Assembly: GCA_007120095.1 (NCBI GenBank)
Contig: SKOM01000157.1
Span: 1 to 13,304 of the forward strand
Origin: Candidatus Competibacteraceae bacterium
GTDB lineage: Bacteria; Pseudomonadota; Gammaproteobacteria; Competibacterales; Competibacteraceae
DNA length: 13,304 nucleotides
Direction: 5' to 3'
Shown: positions 4,890-12,650 of the stretch, in pieces
Position numbering within the stretch: the first letter of the stretch is position 1
Layout of the letters: every line of letters begins with the position of its first letter
The notes under the pieces: generated by a model
Databases searched by the model: none
Told to the model about the DNA's origin: nothing
What the model saw: the letters and a program-made list of their open reading frames with translations, nothing else
Made by a program: the position numbers and the translations under genes

Positions 4890-6560
4890 TCAGCGGCGTT
4901 CTGCAAGTTCGATCATCTCGCGGGCATGGGCGAGACTGCGCTGGGTCTGACGCAGACCGCCCAACATGCGGGCAATTTCAGCCACCCGCTGCTCGGAGTC
5001 CAAACGCACGACTTGGGTGCGTGCGGTATCGGTTTGTTTGAGTTTGCTGATCAAATAGTGCTGGTTGGCTTGAGCCGCCACTTGCGGCAAGTGGGTGACG
5101 CATAACACCTGCCGCTGGCGGCCAAGTTGGCGCAGTCGTCGCCCGATAACCTCGGCAATGGCTCCGCCGATGCCACTATCGACCTCGTCGAATACTAAGG
5201 TGGGAATCTTGGCGCTATTGGCCACAATGACTTGAATGGCCAGGCTGATACGGGACAACTCACCGCCTGAAGCGACTTTGGCTAAGGAACGCGGGGGTTG
5301 ACCTGGATTGGTGCTGACTTGAAATTCAACCGTTTCCAGACCATGAACACTGGGATTGCCTAGAGGCTGTAGCGCCACCTGAAATGCCCCGCCCTGCATG
5401 CCCAGCTCCTGCATAGCGGCGCTGACTTGCCGGCCCAGTTGTATTGCTCCGCATTGGCGCTGGCGCGTCAACTGCTGTGCCTGTTGTTGCAGTGCAGCTT
5501 GCGCTTGTTCAGCAGCCTGAGCGAGTGTCTCTCGATCCTGATCGCCATGGCGCAGGGTGTCAAGCTCTTGCTGCAGATCGTCCAAGACCTGAGCTAACTG
5601 CGGTGGCTCGCAGCGGTGCTTGCGCGCCAGGGTGTAGTAGCTGTCCAAGCGCTGCTCGACGGTTTGCAGACGTTCCGGATCGAGTTCCAGGGTTTCACCA
5701 TAGCGTTGCAGGGCGGCGGCGGCCTCTTCGAGTTGTACTCTGGCCCCGGTCAGCAGCTCAATAATCGGTGTCAGACGCTGATCGAGAGCTTGCAGTTCTT
5801 CAAAGCGCCCACTCCAGTGGCTGAGTAGTCCATGAGCGGATTGCGCTTCGGCGTCATACAGTATCGCTAGACCTTGCTGATAGGCTTCCACCAACTGACT
5901 CATACCGGCCAGACGCCGTTGTTCCTCAGCCAGATGTTCGGGTTCTTCAGCATTAGGGGCCAGCGCATCGAGTTCTTGGATCTGGTAAATGAGTAAATCC
6001 AGGCGAGCCGCACGTTCGGCAGCATTTTGATCACTGAGTTGCCACTGCTGCTGACAGCGTTGCCAATGCTGGTACGCGGCCCGTACTTGTTCAGCCAGCG
6101 ACTGACTGCCGGCCTGCAAGTCCAATAACTCGCGCTGCACTTCACGGCGCAACAAGGACTGGTGGGCGTGCTGGCTGTGGATATCCACCAGTTGTTCACC
6201 CAGTTCGCGCAGTACCGTCAGAGGCTGTAAACAGCCATTGATATAGCCACGCGAACGCCCGTTGTGAGTGATAACCCGCCGGATTAGACACTCGCTCTCG
6301 GCGGCTAAATCGCGCTCGGTCAGCCAGTGACACACCTCAGGCCGGGCACTTAGATCAAAATGCGCACTGATTTCAGCTCGTTCAGCACCTTGACGAATCA
6401 GGTCACTGTCCGCCCGATCGCCGAGAATGAGGCCTAGAGCATCGACGATAATCGACTTGCCGGCCCCGGTTTCACCCGTCAAGGCTTGTAAGCCATTATC
6501 AAAGACCAGCTCCAGCCGGTCAGCGATAACAAAATCAGTGATATGTAGGCAACTCAGCAT
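4890..6560 (-). CDS. recN: DNA repair protein RecN
   Basis: RecN is an SMC-like ATPase that acts at double-strand breaks in recombinational repair. The 556-residue protein has Walker A GETGAGKS (29-36), the N-terminal lobe with RVITHNGRSRGYING and VDIHSQHAHQSLL, a long glutamine- and leucine-rich coiled-coil middle, the ABC signature KVASGGELSRISLAIQV (about 427-443), Walker B TLVFDEVDSGIGG (about 452-464) and the H-loop region CVTHLPQVAAQANQHY. Length is typical (E. coli 553). I chose ATG 6560, which has AGG six bases upstream and matches the family start MLxxL; a TTG two codons upstream (6566) is less likely. nadK ends 12 nt upstream, so recN is probably transcribed with it. I saw no LexA-type CTGT-N8-ACAG box directly before recN, whereas E. 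coli recN is a strongly SOS-controlled gene. Confidence 0.96.
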   Translation of the reverse strand: MLSCLHITDFVIADRLELVFDNGLQALTGETGAGKSIIVDALGLILGDRADSDLIRQGAERAEISAHFDLSARPEVCHWLTERDLAAESECLIRRVITHNGRSRGYINGCLQPLTVLRELGEQLVDIHSQHAHQSLLRREVQRELLDLQAGSQSLAEQVRAAYQHWQRCQQQWQLSDQNAAERAARLDLLIYQIQELDALAPNAEEPEHLAEEQRRLAGMSQLVEAYQQGLAILYDAEAQSAHGLLSHWSGRFEELQALDQRLTPIIELLTGARVQLEEAAAALQRYGETLELDPERLQTVEQRLDSYYTLARKHRCEPPQLAQVLDDLQQELDTLRHGDQDRETLAQAAEQAQAALQQQAQQLTRQRQCGAIQLGRQVSAAMQELGMQGGAFQVALQPLGNPSVHGLETVEFQVSTNPGQPPRSLAKVASGGELSRISLAIQVIVANSAKIPTLVFDEVDSGIGGAIAEVIGRRLRQLGRQRQVLCVTHLPQVAAQANQHYLISKLKQTDTARTQVVRLDSEQRVAEIARMLGGLRQTQRSLAHAREMIELAERR

Positions 6561-6572
6561 GGTCAACCTGCA

Positions 6573-7478
6573 CTAGCGATCATAGCGGCCCGCTACGCTT
6601 TCCGGGCGCATACCCCAATGCAACTTCGCTCTGAGCAGTTCGAAATAATCGTAATCCACAGGGTGTAACAGCCTTAAACGGCGTCGTTTTTTGCGGATCA
6701 TCAGCCGATCACTGGGCTGAATTTCCAGGCTGACCTGACCATCGCAGGTTACAAGAATCTCGGTGCTGCTGCTCGGGCTGACATGAAGCTCAACGACACC
6801 TTCTGCGCTCAACAGCAAAGGGCGTTGCGTCAGTGTATGCGGACAAATAGGCACTAATACCATGGTCTCTAGAGAGGGATGGACAATCGGACCGCCGCAC
6901 GATAGCGCGTAGGCCGTAGAGCCGGTGGGAGTGGCAATAATCAGCCCATCTGCTCGGTAAGCGCTGATAAACTGTCCATCCAAAAACGCCTCAACTTCAA
7001 TCATGCGTGCCATATTGCTCTTGTGAATGACCACATCATTAAGCGCAGTGGCTTCGGTAATGATGCTGGCGTTGCGATTAATCTGCGCATGCAACAATGA
7101 GCGCAGTTCTTCTCGATAATTTCCAGCGAGAATTTGATCAAGCTGGGCGTCGAACTCGGCGGGTGACACATCGACCAAAAATCCTAACCGACCTAGGTTG
7201 ACACCGAGAATGGGCACTTGAAAATCAACCAAAGTACGCGCCGAATTGAGCAATGTTCCATCACCGCCGACAACAATGGCCAAATCGCACTGGCGTCCCA
7301 GCGTGCGGCGGCTGACGACTTCCATACCACGGGGATGAACCAGCATGGCCGATTGTTCGTCTAACAGCACACGAACCTCACGCCGCCGCAGATAGGTGAT
7401 AATGCGGTTGAGTGTCGTAGTAACCTCTGAATTACCCGACTTTCCAATCAACCCGATCGTGTTAAAAATATATTTCAT
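6573..7478 (-). CDS. nadK: NAD kinase
   Basis: Phosphorylates NAD to NADP in the cytoplasm using ATP or polyphosphate. The 301-residue protein (E. coli 292) has the catalytic GGDGTLLNSAR (71-81, aspartate at 73), the NAD-binding ALNDVV (145-150; N147 D148, where E. coli has NE), and DGLIIATPTGSTAYALSCGG (177-196). The C-terminal part, HTLTQRPLLL and VTCDGQVSLEI, completes the beta domain of the family. The N-terminus MKYIFNTIGLIGK and the ATG at 7478 fit the family; no strong ribosome binding site precedes it. It heads a likely nadK-recN(-bamE) transcript, the same order as in E. coli. The usual divergent grpE gene is replaced here by gloB. Confidence 0.96.
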   Translation of the reverse strand: MKYIFNTIGLIGKSGNSEVTTTLNRIITYLRRREVRVLLDEQSAMLVHPRGMEVVSRRTLGRQCDLAIVVGGDGTLLNSARTLVDFQVPILGVNLGRLGFLVDVSPAEFDAQLDQILAGNYREELRSLLHAQINRNASIITEATALNDVVIHKSNMARMIEVEAFLDGQFISAYRADGLIIATPTGSTAYALSCGGPIVHPSLETMVLVPICPHTLTQRPLLLSAEGVVELHVSPSSSTEILVTCDGQVSLEIQPSDRLMIRKKRRRLRLLHPVDYDYFELLRAKLHWGMRPESVAGRYDR

Positions 7479-7518
7479 GCTTCAATATGCCGTAATTATT
7501 GCGCAACAAGCTATCACT

Positions 7519-7536
7519 TTGGCGGTGATGCGCCAA
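7519..7536. promoter_or_regulatory. Inverted repeat in the nadK-gloB divergent gap
   Basis: TTGGCG (7519-7524) and CGCCAA (7531-7536) are exact reverse complements with a 6-nt spacer, and a second overlapping pair, ATCAC and GTGAT (7513-7529), interleaves with it. The site lies 41 nt upstream of nadK and 104 nt upstream of gloB. It may be an operator; no regulator can be named. I could not define convincing promoters for either gene in the 161-nt gap. Confidence 0.3.
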
Positions 7537-7639
7537 CTGTCGGGAACACGCTTCCAAGGGCATGAGTTAAACGGCTTAGCCCGCTGGCCACCCCGGCAGG
7601 GGGTATCAGTTCGAACGCTTTTCTTCACAGGAGACCATT

Positions 7640-8425
7640 ATGCAAGTTGAACAAATTTGGACCGGCAATGCGTATTGTAACTTTCATTATCTCATTGCGT
7701 GCCCGGAAACTAACGAGTGCCTCGTTATTGACCCCTTGGAATATACCCAGTGCCTCGACCGTGCCGCAGAGCACGGCTGGACAATCACCCAGGTTGTCAA
7801 CACCCATGAGCATGGTGACCATATCGGTGGCAATAAACCGATGATCAAGGCCACTGGTGCCGCATTACTCGCGCCTGCCCGAGCGGCTATTTCCGGTGTT
7901 GATCGACCGTTGTCGGCCGGTGATATCGTTCGGGTTGGTTCCTCGGTAGAACTGGAGGTGCTGGACACACCGGGGCACACCATGACGCATATTAGTCTAC
8001 TGGCACGCACCGATCCGCCCCGCTTGTTCTGTGGCGACACATTGTTCAATGCCGGTGCCGGCAATTGTCACAACGGCGGCCACCCGCAAACACTCTACCG
8101 GACCTTTGAGAAGCAACTTAAGCCTTTGCCGGATAATACTCTGGTTTATCCTGGGCATGATTATTTAATCAATAATTTGAACTTTGCCCTCGACCGTGAG
8201 CCGGACAATGCGGCGGCACGAGCGTTATTAGATCAGATTTTCGATCAAGACCCGAATCAGGCACTGGTCACTACCCTCGGTCAGGAGAAGCAGATCAATC
8301 CCTTTTTCCGCCTGGACAGTCCCAGCCTCATCGCTCAATTGCGCAGAGCCTGCCCTGATTTACCCGAATCCCCGGAACCGCAAACCGTATTTGTCAAACT
8401 GCGTGAATTACGGAACCGCTGGTAA
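7640..8425 (+). CDS. gloB: Hydroxyacylglutathione hydrolase (glyoxalase II)
   Basis: Hydrolyses S-lactoylglutathione to D-lactate and glutathione, completing the pathway begun by GloA. This metallo-beta-lactamase-fold protein of 261 residues (E. coli 251) has THEHGDH (55-61: H56, H58, D60, H61), H113 (TPGHTMTH), the bridging D133 (FCGDTLF) and H173 (VYPGHDY), i.e. the full binuclear metal site. The block GAGNCHNGGHPQTLYRTF and the C-terminal QINPFFRLD correspond to the glyoxalase II substrate-side domain (family NPFLR). It starts MQVEQIWTGNAYCNFHYLI; AGGAG at 7629-7633 lies six bases before the ATG. The gene is divergent from nadK and monocistronic as far as can be seen, with 298 nt before ccmC. 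The GNCHNGG variant may mark a subgroup distinct from E. coli GloB. Confidence 0.92.
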   Translation: MQVEQIWTGNAYCNFHYLIACPETNECLVIDPLEYTQCLDRAAEHGWTITQVVNTHEHGDHIGGNKPMIKATGAALLAPARAAISGVDRPLSAGDIVRVGSSVELEVLDTPGHTMTHISLLARTDPPRLFCGDTLFNAGAGNCHNGGHPQTLYRTFEKQLKPLPDNTLVYPGHDYLINNLNFALDREPDNAAARALLDQIFDQDPNQALVTTLGQEKQINPFFRLDSPSLIAQLRRACPDLPESPEPQTVFVKLRELRNRW

Positions 8426-8583
8426 AGCCTACAAGCCTACATGGCCGGCCTTTTGATTCAGATCAAGAGTGTACTAGGTATGACTGTATTAGACTCCCCG
8501 AGTTATTAGCTTTGAGCAGCGATTCATGATGCCCGGCGGATCAGGATCCAGCTCGTTATCCCGGCCGCTGCGCTAGCCACTCG

Positions 8584-8617
8584 CACCGCAGTGGTGGTGC
8601 TGCCCACCATTGCGGTG
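8584..8617. repeat. Strong 14-bp stem hairpin upstream of ccmC
   Basis: CACCGCAGTGGTGG (8584-8597) pairs with CCACCATTGCGGTG (8604-8617) around a 6-nt loop, with a single G-T wobble. There is no T-tract on either side, so it is not a classical terminator. It lies upstream of the candidate ccmC promoter, so it would not be part of that transcript. It could be an operator, an attenuating structure of read-through RNA, or a repeat element. Confidence 0.7.
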
Positions 8618-8676
8618 AGTCAGCACTCGGTACAGATTAATCTATCCGAATCGCAATCCTTGCGCTATTAGGTTTA

Positions 8677-8685
8677 TGCGATAAT
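8677..8685 (+). promoter_or_regulatory. Candidate ccm operon promoter, extended -10
   Basis: TGCGATAAT gives GATAAT (8680-8685) with TG one base upstream, an extended -10. No close -35 match lies 17 nt upstream; TTGCGC (8660-8665) is only 14 nt away. Transcription would start near 8692, about 32 nt before the ccmC ATG. Consensus-based only. Confidence 0.4.
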
Positions 8686-8723
8686 TTCTAACACTGTGTT
8701 ACCCATAGCTTAACAAATAGTCG

Positions 8724-9488
8724 ATGAGTCAGACCGCCGCCTCAACCAGACGCCGCAAGCGTTTCAAACTGCCCCTGTGGATGTATAAACTGGCTTCCCC
8801 CGCCTATTTCGATAGGCTGGTTGGACGCATTATCCCCTGGTTACTCATTCCCGGCCTGGTGCTGCTTGGCATCGGCCTGGTCTGGGGATTAGCCTTTGCC
8901 CCTGCCGATTATCAACAAGGCGATAGCTTCCGGATTATTTATGTTCATGTACCCACTGCCGCCCTGTCGATGGGTATTTACATGGCCATGGCCATCACTG
9001 CAGGCATCGGTTTGATCTGGCGAATTCGTCTAGCCGCGCTGGTTTCGCGCAACTGCGCGCCTATCGGTGCCGCCTGCACGTTTCTGGCCCTGGCCACGGG
9101 TGCCCTCTGGGGTAAGCCCATGTGGGGCACCTGGTGGGTGTGGGACGCCCGGCTGACTTCGGAGCTGATTCTGCTGTTTCTTTATCTCGGTTATATGGCG
9201 TTACATGAAGCTTTCGAAGATCCGGAAATCGGCTCGCGGGCTGCAGCGATATTGGCTTTGGTCGGGGTCATCAACATCCCCATTATTCATTATTCGGTCG
9301 AGTGGTGGCACACCTTGCATCAAGGGGCGACGATTTTCAAACTGGATAAACCCTCGATTGCGCCCAGCATGTTGTGGCCGCTGCTGGTGATGCTGCTGGC
9401 CTTCGCGTTGCTGAGTGCCGCCAATGTGTTGATGCGCACCCGCAATAATGTGCTGGAACGCCGACTCCAACCGGATGATGATGAGTAA
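8724..9488 (+). CDS. ccmC: Cytochrome c maturation heme-handling protein CcmC
   Basis: CcmC is an inner-membrane protein that presents heme for attachment to CcmE in the System I pathway. The 254 residues contain six membrane segments and the tryptophan-rich periplasmic motif WGKPMWGTWWVWD (129-141), flanked by the heme-ligand histidines H75 (YVHVPTAA) and H199 (TLHQGATI), all as in E. coli CcmC. IPIIHYSVEWWHTLHQ is a family hallmark. The first 19 residues (MSQTAASTRRRKRFK...) are an extra basic extension; ATG 8781 (MYKLASPAYF) would give the more usual N-terminus, and neither start has a clear ribosome binding site. It is the first ccm gene here: ccmA and ccmB, which encode the transporter core working with CcmC, are not upstream. 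ccmD follows after 5 nt. Confidence 0.96.
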   Translation: MSQTAASTRRRKRFKLPLWMYKLASPAYFDRLVGRIIPWLLIPGLVLLGIGLVWGLAFAPADYQQGDSFRIIYVHVPTAALSMGIYMAMAITAGIGLIWRIRLAALVSRNCAPIGAACTFLALATGALWGKPMWGTWWVWDARLTSELILLFLYLGYMALHEAFEDPEIGSRAAAILALVGVINIPIIHYSVEWWHTLHQGATIFKLDKPSIAPSMLWPLLVMLLAFALLSAANVLMRTRNNVLERRLQPDDDE

Positions 9489-9493
9489 AGATT

Positions 9494-9679
9494 ATGCACT
9501 TTTCCAACTGGCAAGAATTTTTAGCTATGGGCGGTTATGCCCCGTTTGTTTGGTCTGCATTCGCGCTCACCCTGATCATTCTGGGAATTGTTTTGGTGAC
9601 ACCGGTGCTGCGCAGACGCCAATTGCTTCGCCAATTGCAGCGCCTTGAGCGCTTACGTGAACAGGAGAATACTCAATGA
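9494..9679 (+). CDS. ccmD: Heme exporter protein CcmD
   Basis: A 61-residue single-pass membrane protein that helps release holo-CcmE from the CcmABC complex. It has the family N-terminus NWQEFLAMGGYAPFVWSAF, one transmembrane helix (about residues 17-36, FVWSAFALTLIILGIVLVTP) and a basic, coiled-coil-like cytoplasmic tail rich in R, L and Q. Length is typical (E. coli 69). It starts 5 nt after ccmC and its TGA overlaps the ATG of ccmE (ATGA, 9676-9679), which indicates translational coupling. Confidence 0.93.
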   Translation: MHFSNWQEFLAMGGYAPFVWSAFALTLIILGIVLVTPVLRRRQLLRQLQRLERLREQENTQ

Positions 9680-10119
9680 CCCCGGTACGTCGCCGTCGTT
9701 TATTTATGGTAATGAGTTTGGTACTGGCTTCGGGCACGGCTGTGGCCTTAACCACTTATGCATTAAGGCAAAATATTAATTTATTCTTTGCGCCCACCCA
9801 AGTAATTGCTGGTGAGGCACCTTTTGATCGGGTCATCCGCGTCGGTGGACTGGTCGTACCGGGCAGTATCTCCCGTGACCAAGAAACCCTACAGGTCAGT
9901 TTTGACATTGCCGATAATTCGGGGGTCATCCGGGTCAGCTATTCGGGGATTTTGCCGGATTTATTCCGGGAAGGTCAGGGCATTGTCGCTCGGGGCACAT
10001 TAGGTCCCGATCATCATATTCAGGCTCAGGAGGTCTTGGCGCGCCACGACGAGGAGTATATGCCTCCTGAAGTGGCGGAAGCCCTGAAGCGCACCAGTAT
10101 GACTCACGACAGCTATTAA
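9676..10119 (+). CDS. ccmE: Periplasmic heme chaperone CcmE
   Basis: CcmE carries heme covalently through the periplasm to CcmF. The 147-residue protein has an N-terminal membrane anchor (basic RRRR at 5-8, hydrophobic residues 9-29), then an OB-fold beta barrel (VGGLVVPGSI, LQVSFDIAD, VSYSGILPDLFREGQGIVARG) and the heme-binding site LARHDEEYMPP with H124 and Y128 in the H-x3-Y arrangement of the standard family. So this is the histidine type, not the cysteine variant. AGGAG at 9663-9667, inside ccmD, precedes the ATG by eight bases. The C-terminal tail is short (E. coli 159 residues in total). ccmF begins 16 nt after the stop. Confidence 0.96.
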   Translation: MTPVRRRRLFMVMSLVLASGTAVALTTYALRQNINLFFAPTQVIAGEAPFDRVIRVGGLVVPGSISRDQETLQVSFDIADNSGVIRVSYSGILPDLFREGQGIVARGTLGPDHHIQAQEVLARHDEEYMPPEVAEALKRTSMTHDSY

Positions 10120-10135
10120 GCGACGCACTGACATC

Positions 10136-12118
10136 ATGATTCCTGAACTCGGACATCTCGCTCTAGTGCTCGCCATAGCCACCTCAATTCTGCTGGTGGT
10201 ACTGCCCTTAGTCGGGGCAAGCCGTGGCAATTACCAGCTTATGGCCACCGCCCGGCCGCTGGCTGCCGCCCAGTTCTGGTTATTGACGGTCAGCTTTGGC
10301 TGTTTAGTGCTGGCATTTTTGCAGAATGATTTTTCAGTGCAACTGGTAGCCGAACATTCCAACACCCGACTGCCCTGGTATTACCAGATCACCGCAACCT
10401 GGGGTAATCATGAAGGCTCATTGCTGCTGTGGGTGTTAACGCTCGCCGGTTGGACCTGGGCGGTTGCGCTGTTCAGCCAATCGCTGCCACGCGAACTGGT
10501 TGCCAGAGTACTCGGCGTTATGGGGGTGATCAGCCTGTGTTTTCTGTTGTTTACTCAAATGACATCCAATCCTTTTACGCGCATCCTGCCGGTGTTTCCT
10601 TACGAGGGCAACGATCTTAACCCCTTGCTACAAGATTTCGGCATGATTGTCCACCCACCGATGTTGTATATGGGTTATGTCGGCTTTGCGGTGGTTTTTG
10701 CCTTCGTGGTAGCGGCGCTGCTCGGCGGCAGGCTCGACAGCGCCTGGGCGCGCTGGTCACGACCCTGGACGACCTCAGCGTGGTGTTTTCTGACCCTCGG
10801 TATCGCCTTGGGCAGTTGGTGGGCCTATTACGAACTCGGCTGGGGCGGCTGGTGGTTCTGGGATCCGGTGGAAAACGCCTCGTTCATGCCCTGGCTATTG
10901 GGCACGGCGCTAATGCATTCGCTGGCGGCCACGGAAAAGCGCTCGGTGTTTAAGGCCTGGACAATCTTATTGGCGATTGCCACGTTCTCGCTGAGTATTC
11001 TCGGCACCTTCCTGGTGCGTTCCGGGGTATTGACCTCCGTACACTCGTTTGCCACTGACCCGACTCGCGGCCTATTTTTATTGGCCATTATGGCCTTGCT
11101 GACAGGTAGCGCGTTGTTATTGCTGTTACTCAGGGCATCGACCATCCGCAGTGAAGGACGGTTTGCCCCCGTGTCGCGGGAAAGCGGTTTGCTGGTGAAT
11201 AATGTTCTGCTGGTCGGTGCCTGTGGGGTCGTGTTTGTCGGCACCCTATTCCCCCTGGTCGTGGACGTACTGAATCTCGGCAAGCTGTCGGTCGGACCTC
11301 CGTATTTTAATGCCCTGTTTGCCCCATTGACCCTGGCGTTAATGGCCGCTCTGGGAGTCGGTCCGCTGTTGCGCTGGAAAACCGATGACCTGTACCGCTT
11401 ACGGGTCCCCTTAATCATCAGTGGCATCATCAGTGTCACGCTGGGGTTTGGACTGACCTACTTTTTGCTGACGCCATTTTACTGGCTGGTAGCGCTGTCG
11501 TTGAGCCTGGTGTTCTGGATCGTGTGCACCGAGTTAGAGGATATCCGGGGGCGTATTCACAATAAACACCACCGCTGGCAGGCGCTGCTTAATCTGCCTC
11601 GCCATTATAAAGGCATGGTATTAGGTCATTTAGGGCTGGCGGTCACCGTCACCGGCATTGCGATGGTCAGCTTTTATGATATCGCGGAAGATGTGCGTCT
11701 GGCCGAAGACCGCAGCGCGGTGGTTGCTGGACATGAATTCCGCATGGTCGAACTCTACGATTATCAGGGTCCGAACTTTACCGCGACTCGCGCGGTGGTT
11801 GAAGTCTATCGTGACGGTCGCCAAATTACGGTCATGCGTCCGGAAAAACGTTTCTATGTCGCTCGGCAAATGCCGATGACTCAAGTGGCCCTATCGCCCG
11901 GCCTGGTTCGTGATCTTTACCTGGCCTTAGGCGAACCCTTGGACGATGGCAGTTGGGCAGTGCGGGTGCAGTATAAGCCCTTTGTGCGCTGGATCTGGCT
12001 AGGAGCGTTAATCATGAGCATCGGTGGTTTTCTCGCCATCAGCGATCCGCGCTATCGTCTGGCGCGGCGACGCCGCACGGCAACGGTTACAGGAGAGCAG
12101 CATGTCGCCAAAACGTAA
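10136..12118 (+). CDS. ccmF: Cytochrome c heme lyase subunit CcmF
   Basis: CcmF is the large polytopic membrane subunit that reduces heme from CcmE and, with CcmH/I, joins it to apocytochrome c. The 660 residues (E. coli 647) have many membrane helices. The WWD motif is WGGWWFWDPVENASF (236-250). The heme-binding histidines can be placed: H173 (VHPPMLYMGY), H261 (LMHSLAATEKR), H303 (SVHSFATDPTRG) and H498 (LGHLGLAVT), the first three at exactly the E. coli numbering. The N-terminal TWGNHEGSLLLWV is also a family hallmark. The C-terminal periplasmic region (about 500-620) includes YDYQGPNFTATRA and precedes a last helix. The ATG at 10136 has a weak ribosome binding site. Its end overlaps ccmG by 17 nt. 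Confidence 0.97.
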   Translation: MIPELGHLALVLAIATSILLVVLPLVGASRGNYQLMATARPLAAAQFWLLTVSFGCLVLAFLQNDFSVQLVAEHSNTRLPWYYQITATWGNHEGSLLLWVLTLAGWTWAVALFSQSLPRELVARVLGVMGVISLCFLLFTQMTSNPFTRILPVFPYEGNDLNPLLQDFGMIVHPPMLYMGYVGFAVVFAFVVAALLGGRLDSAWARWSRPWTTSAWCFLTLGIALGSWWAYYELGWGGWWFWDPVENASFMPWLLGTALMHSLAATEKRSVFKAWTILLAIATFSLSILGTFLVRSGVLTSVHSFATDPTRGLFLLAIMALLTGSALLLLLLRASTIRSEGRFAPVSRESGLLVNNVLLVGACGVVFVGTLFPLVVDVLNLGKLSVGPPYFNALFAPLTLALMAALGVGPLLRWKTDDLYRLRVPLIISGIISVTLGFGLTYFLLTPFYWLVALSLSLVFWIVCTELEDIRGRIHNKHHRWQALLNLPRHYKGMVLGHLGLAVTVTGIAMVSFYDIAEDVRLAEDRSAVVAGHEFRMVELYDYQGPNFTATRAVVEVYRDGRQITVMRPEKRFYVARQMPMTQVALSPGLVRDLYLALGEPLDDGSWAVRVQYKPFVRWIWLGALIMSIGGFLAISDPRYRLARRRRTATVTGEQHVAKT

Positions 12119-12650
12119 ACGCAGCTTGTTGTTAGGTCTGCCTTTGCTGGGTTTTGTCGCGGTATTGGTCGTATTGGGCAGTGGGCTGGGGCGTGATCCC
12201 TCGCTGTTGCCATCGGTGCTGATTGACCGCCCCTTGCCCGAATTCCAGGCCCAGCGCCTGGACGATCCCGAACAGTGGCTGAGTCCTGCGGATTTACACG
12301 GTGATATCGCCCTGCTGAATATCTGGGCAACCTGGTGCCCGACCTGTTACCAAGAACATACGTTTCTCAATACTTTGCGTGAGCGTAATGTGGCCATCTA
12401 CGGAGTTAATTACAAAGATGATCGAGAAGCCGCATTAAACTGGCTCAGCCAACTGGGTGACCCTTACCGATTCAATATCGATGATCCTGAAGGTCAATTA
12501 GGCATCGAGCTGGGCGTGTACGGTGCGCCGGAAACTTTCTTGTTAGATGCTCAAGGCACGATCCGGTATCGCCATGTCGGTGCATTGGACGAAGCCGTAT
12601 GGGAACGGGAATTCCTACCCCGTATTCGTCAGTTGGAGCCACAAAGCTAA
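12102..12650 (+). CDS. ccmG: Thiol:disulfide interchange protein CcmG (DsbE)
   Basis: A membrane-anchored periplasmic thioredoxin that reduces the CXXCH cysteines or CcmH during heme ligation. The 182-residue protein has a basic start (MSPKRKR), a hydrophobic anchor (about 8-28), then the thioredoxin domain with WATWCPTC (active-site C79 and C82), the acidic-site segment YGVNYKDDREAALNWL, and GVYGAPETFLLD with the cis-proline. The motif WCPTC and GVYGAPE are diagnostic for DsbE/CcmG. I chose ATG 12102, preceded by AGGAG at 12091-12095 with six-base spacing, rather than the in-frame upstream codons that lie inside ccmF. The last base of its TAA is the first of the ccmH ATG. Confidence 0.96.
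   Translation: MSPKRKRSLLLGLPLLGFVAVLVVLGSGLGRDPSLLPSVLIDRPLPEFQAQRLDDPEQWLSPADLHGDIALLNIWATWCPTCYQEHTFLNTLRERNVAIYGVNYKDDREAALNWLSQLGDPYRFNIDDPEGQLGIELGVYGAPETFLLDAQGTIRYRHVGALDEAVWEREFLPRIRQLEPQS

Larger units (their letters stand above)
8426..8723. other. Gene-free gap between gloB and ccmC
   Basis: These 298 nt hold no supportable gene. A frame on the plus strand from about 8516 to the TAG near 8670 is open but lacks an ATG or GTG near its beginning and a ribosome binding site; its conceptual product includes AVVVLPTIAVSQHSVQ and could be a gene remnant. The gap also contains a strong hairpin (8584-8617) and a candidate ccm promoter (8677-8685). No clear T-tract terminator follows gloB. 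Confidence 0.6.

Noticed and set aside
5444..5828. Plus-strand frames inside recN
   Set aside because: Antisense to the coiled-coil region of recN, whose biased codon content creates long open frames; no motifs.
10828..11439. Long open frame of about 203 codons antisense to ccmF
   Set aside because: It lies wholly inside ccmF, whose motifs and length are complete; the conceptual product is low in hydrophobic order and rich in R, N, S and T, as expected for a shadow frame.
12024..12101. Upstream start for ccmG inside ccmF
   Set aside because: The extra 26 residues are not like a CcmG N-terminus, while ATG 12102 has AGGAG at six-base spacing and a normal signal anchor.
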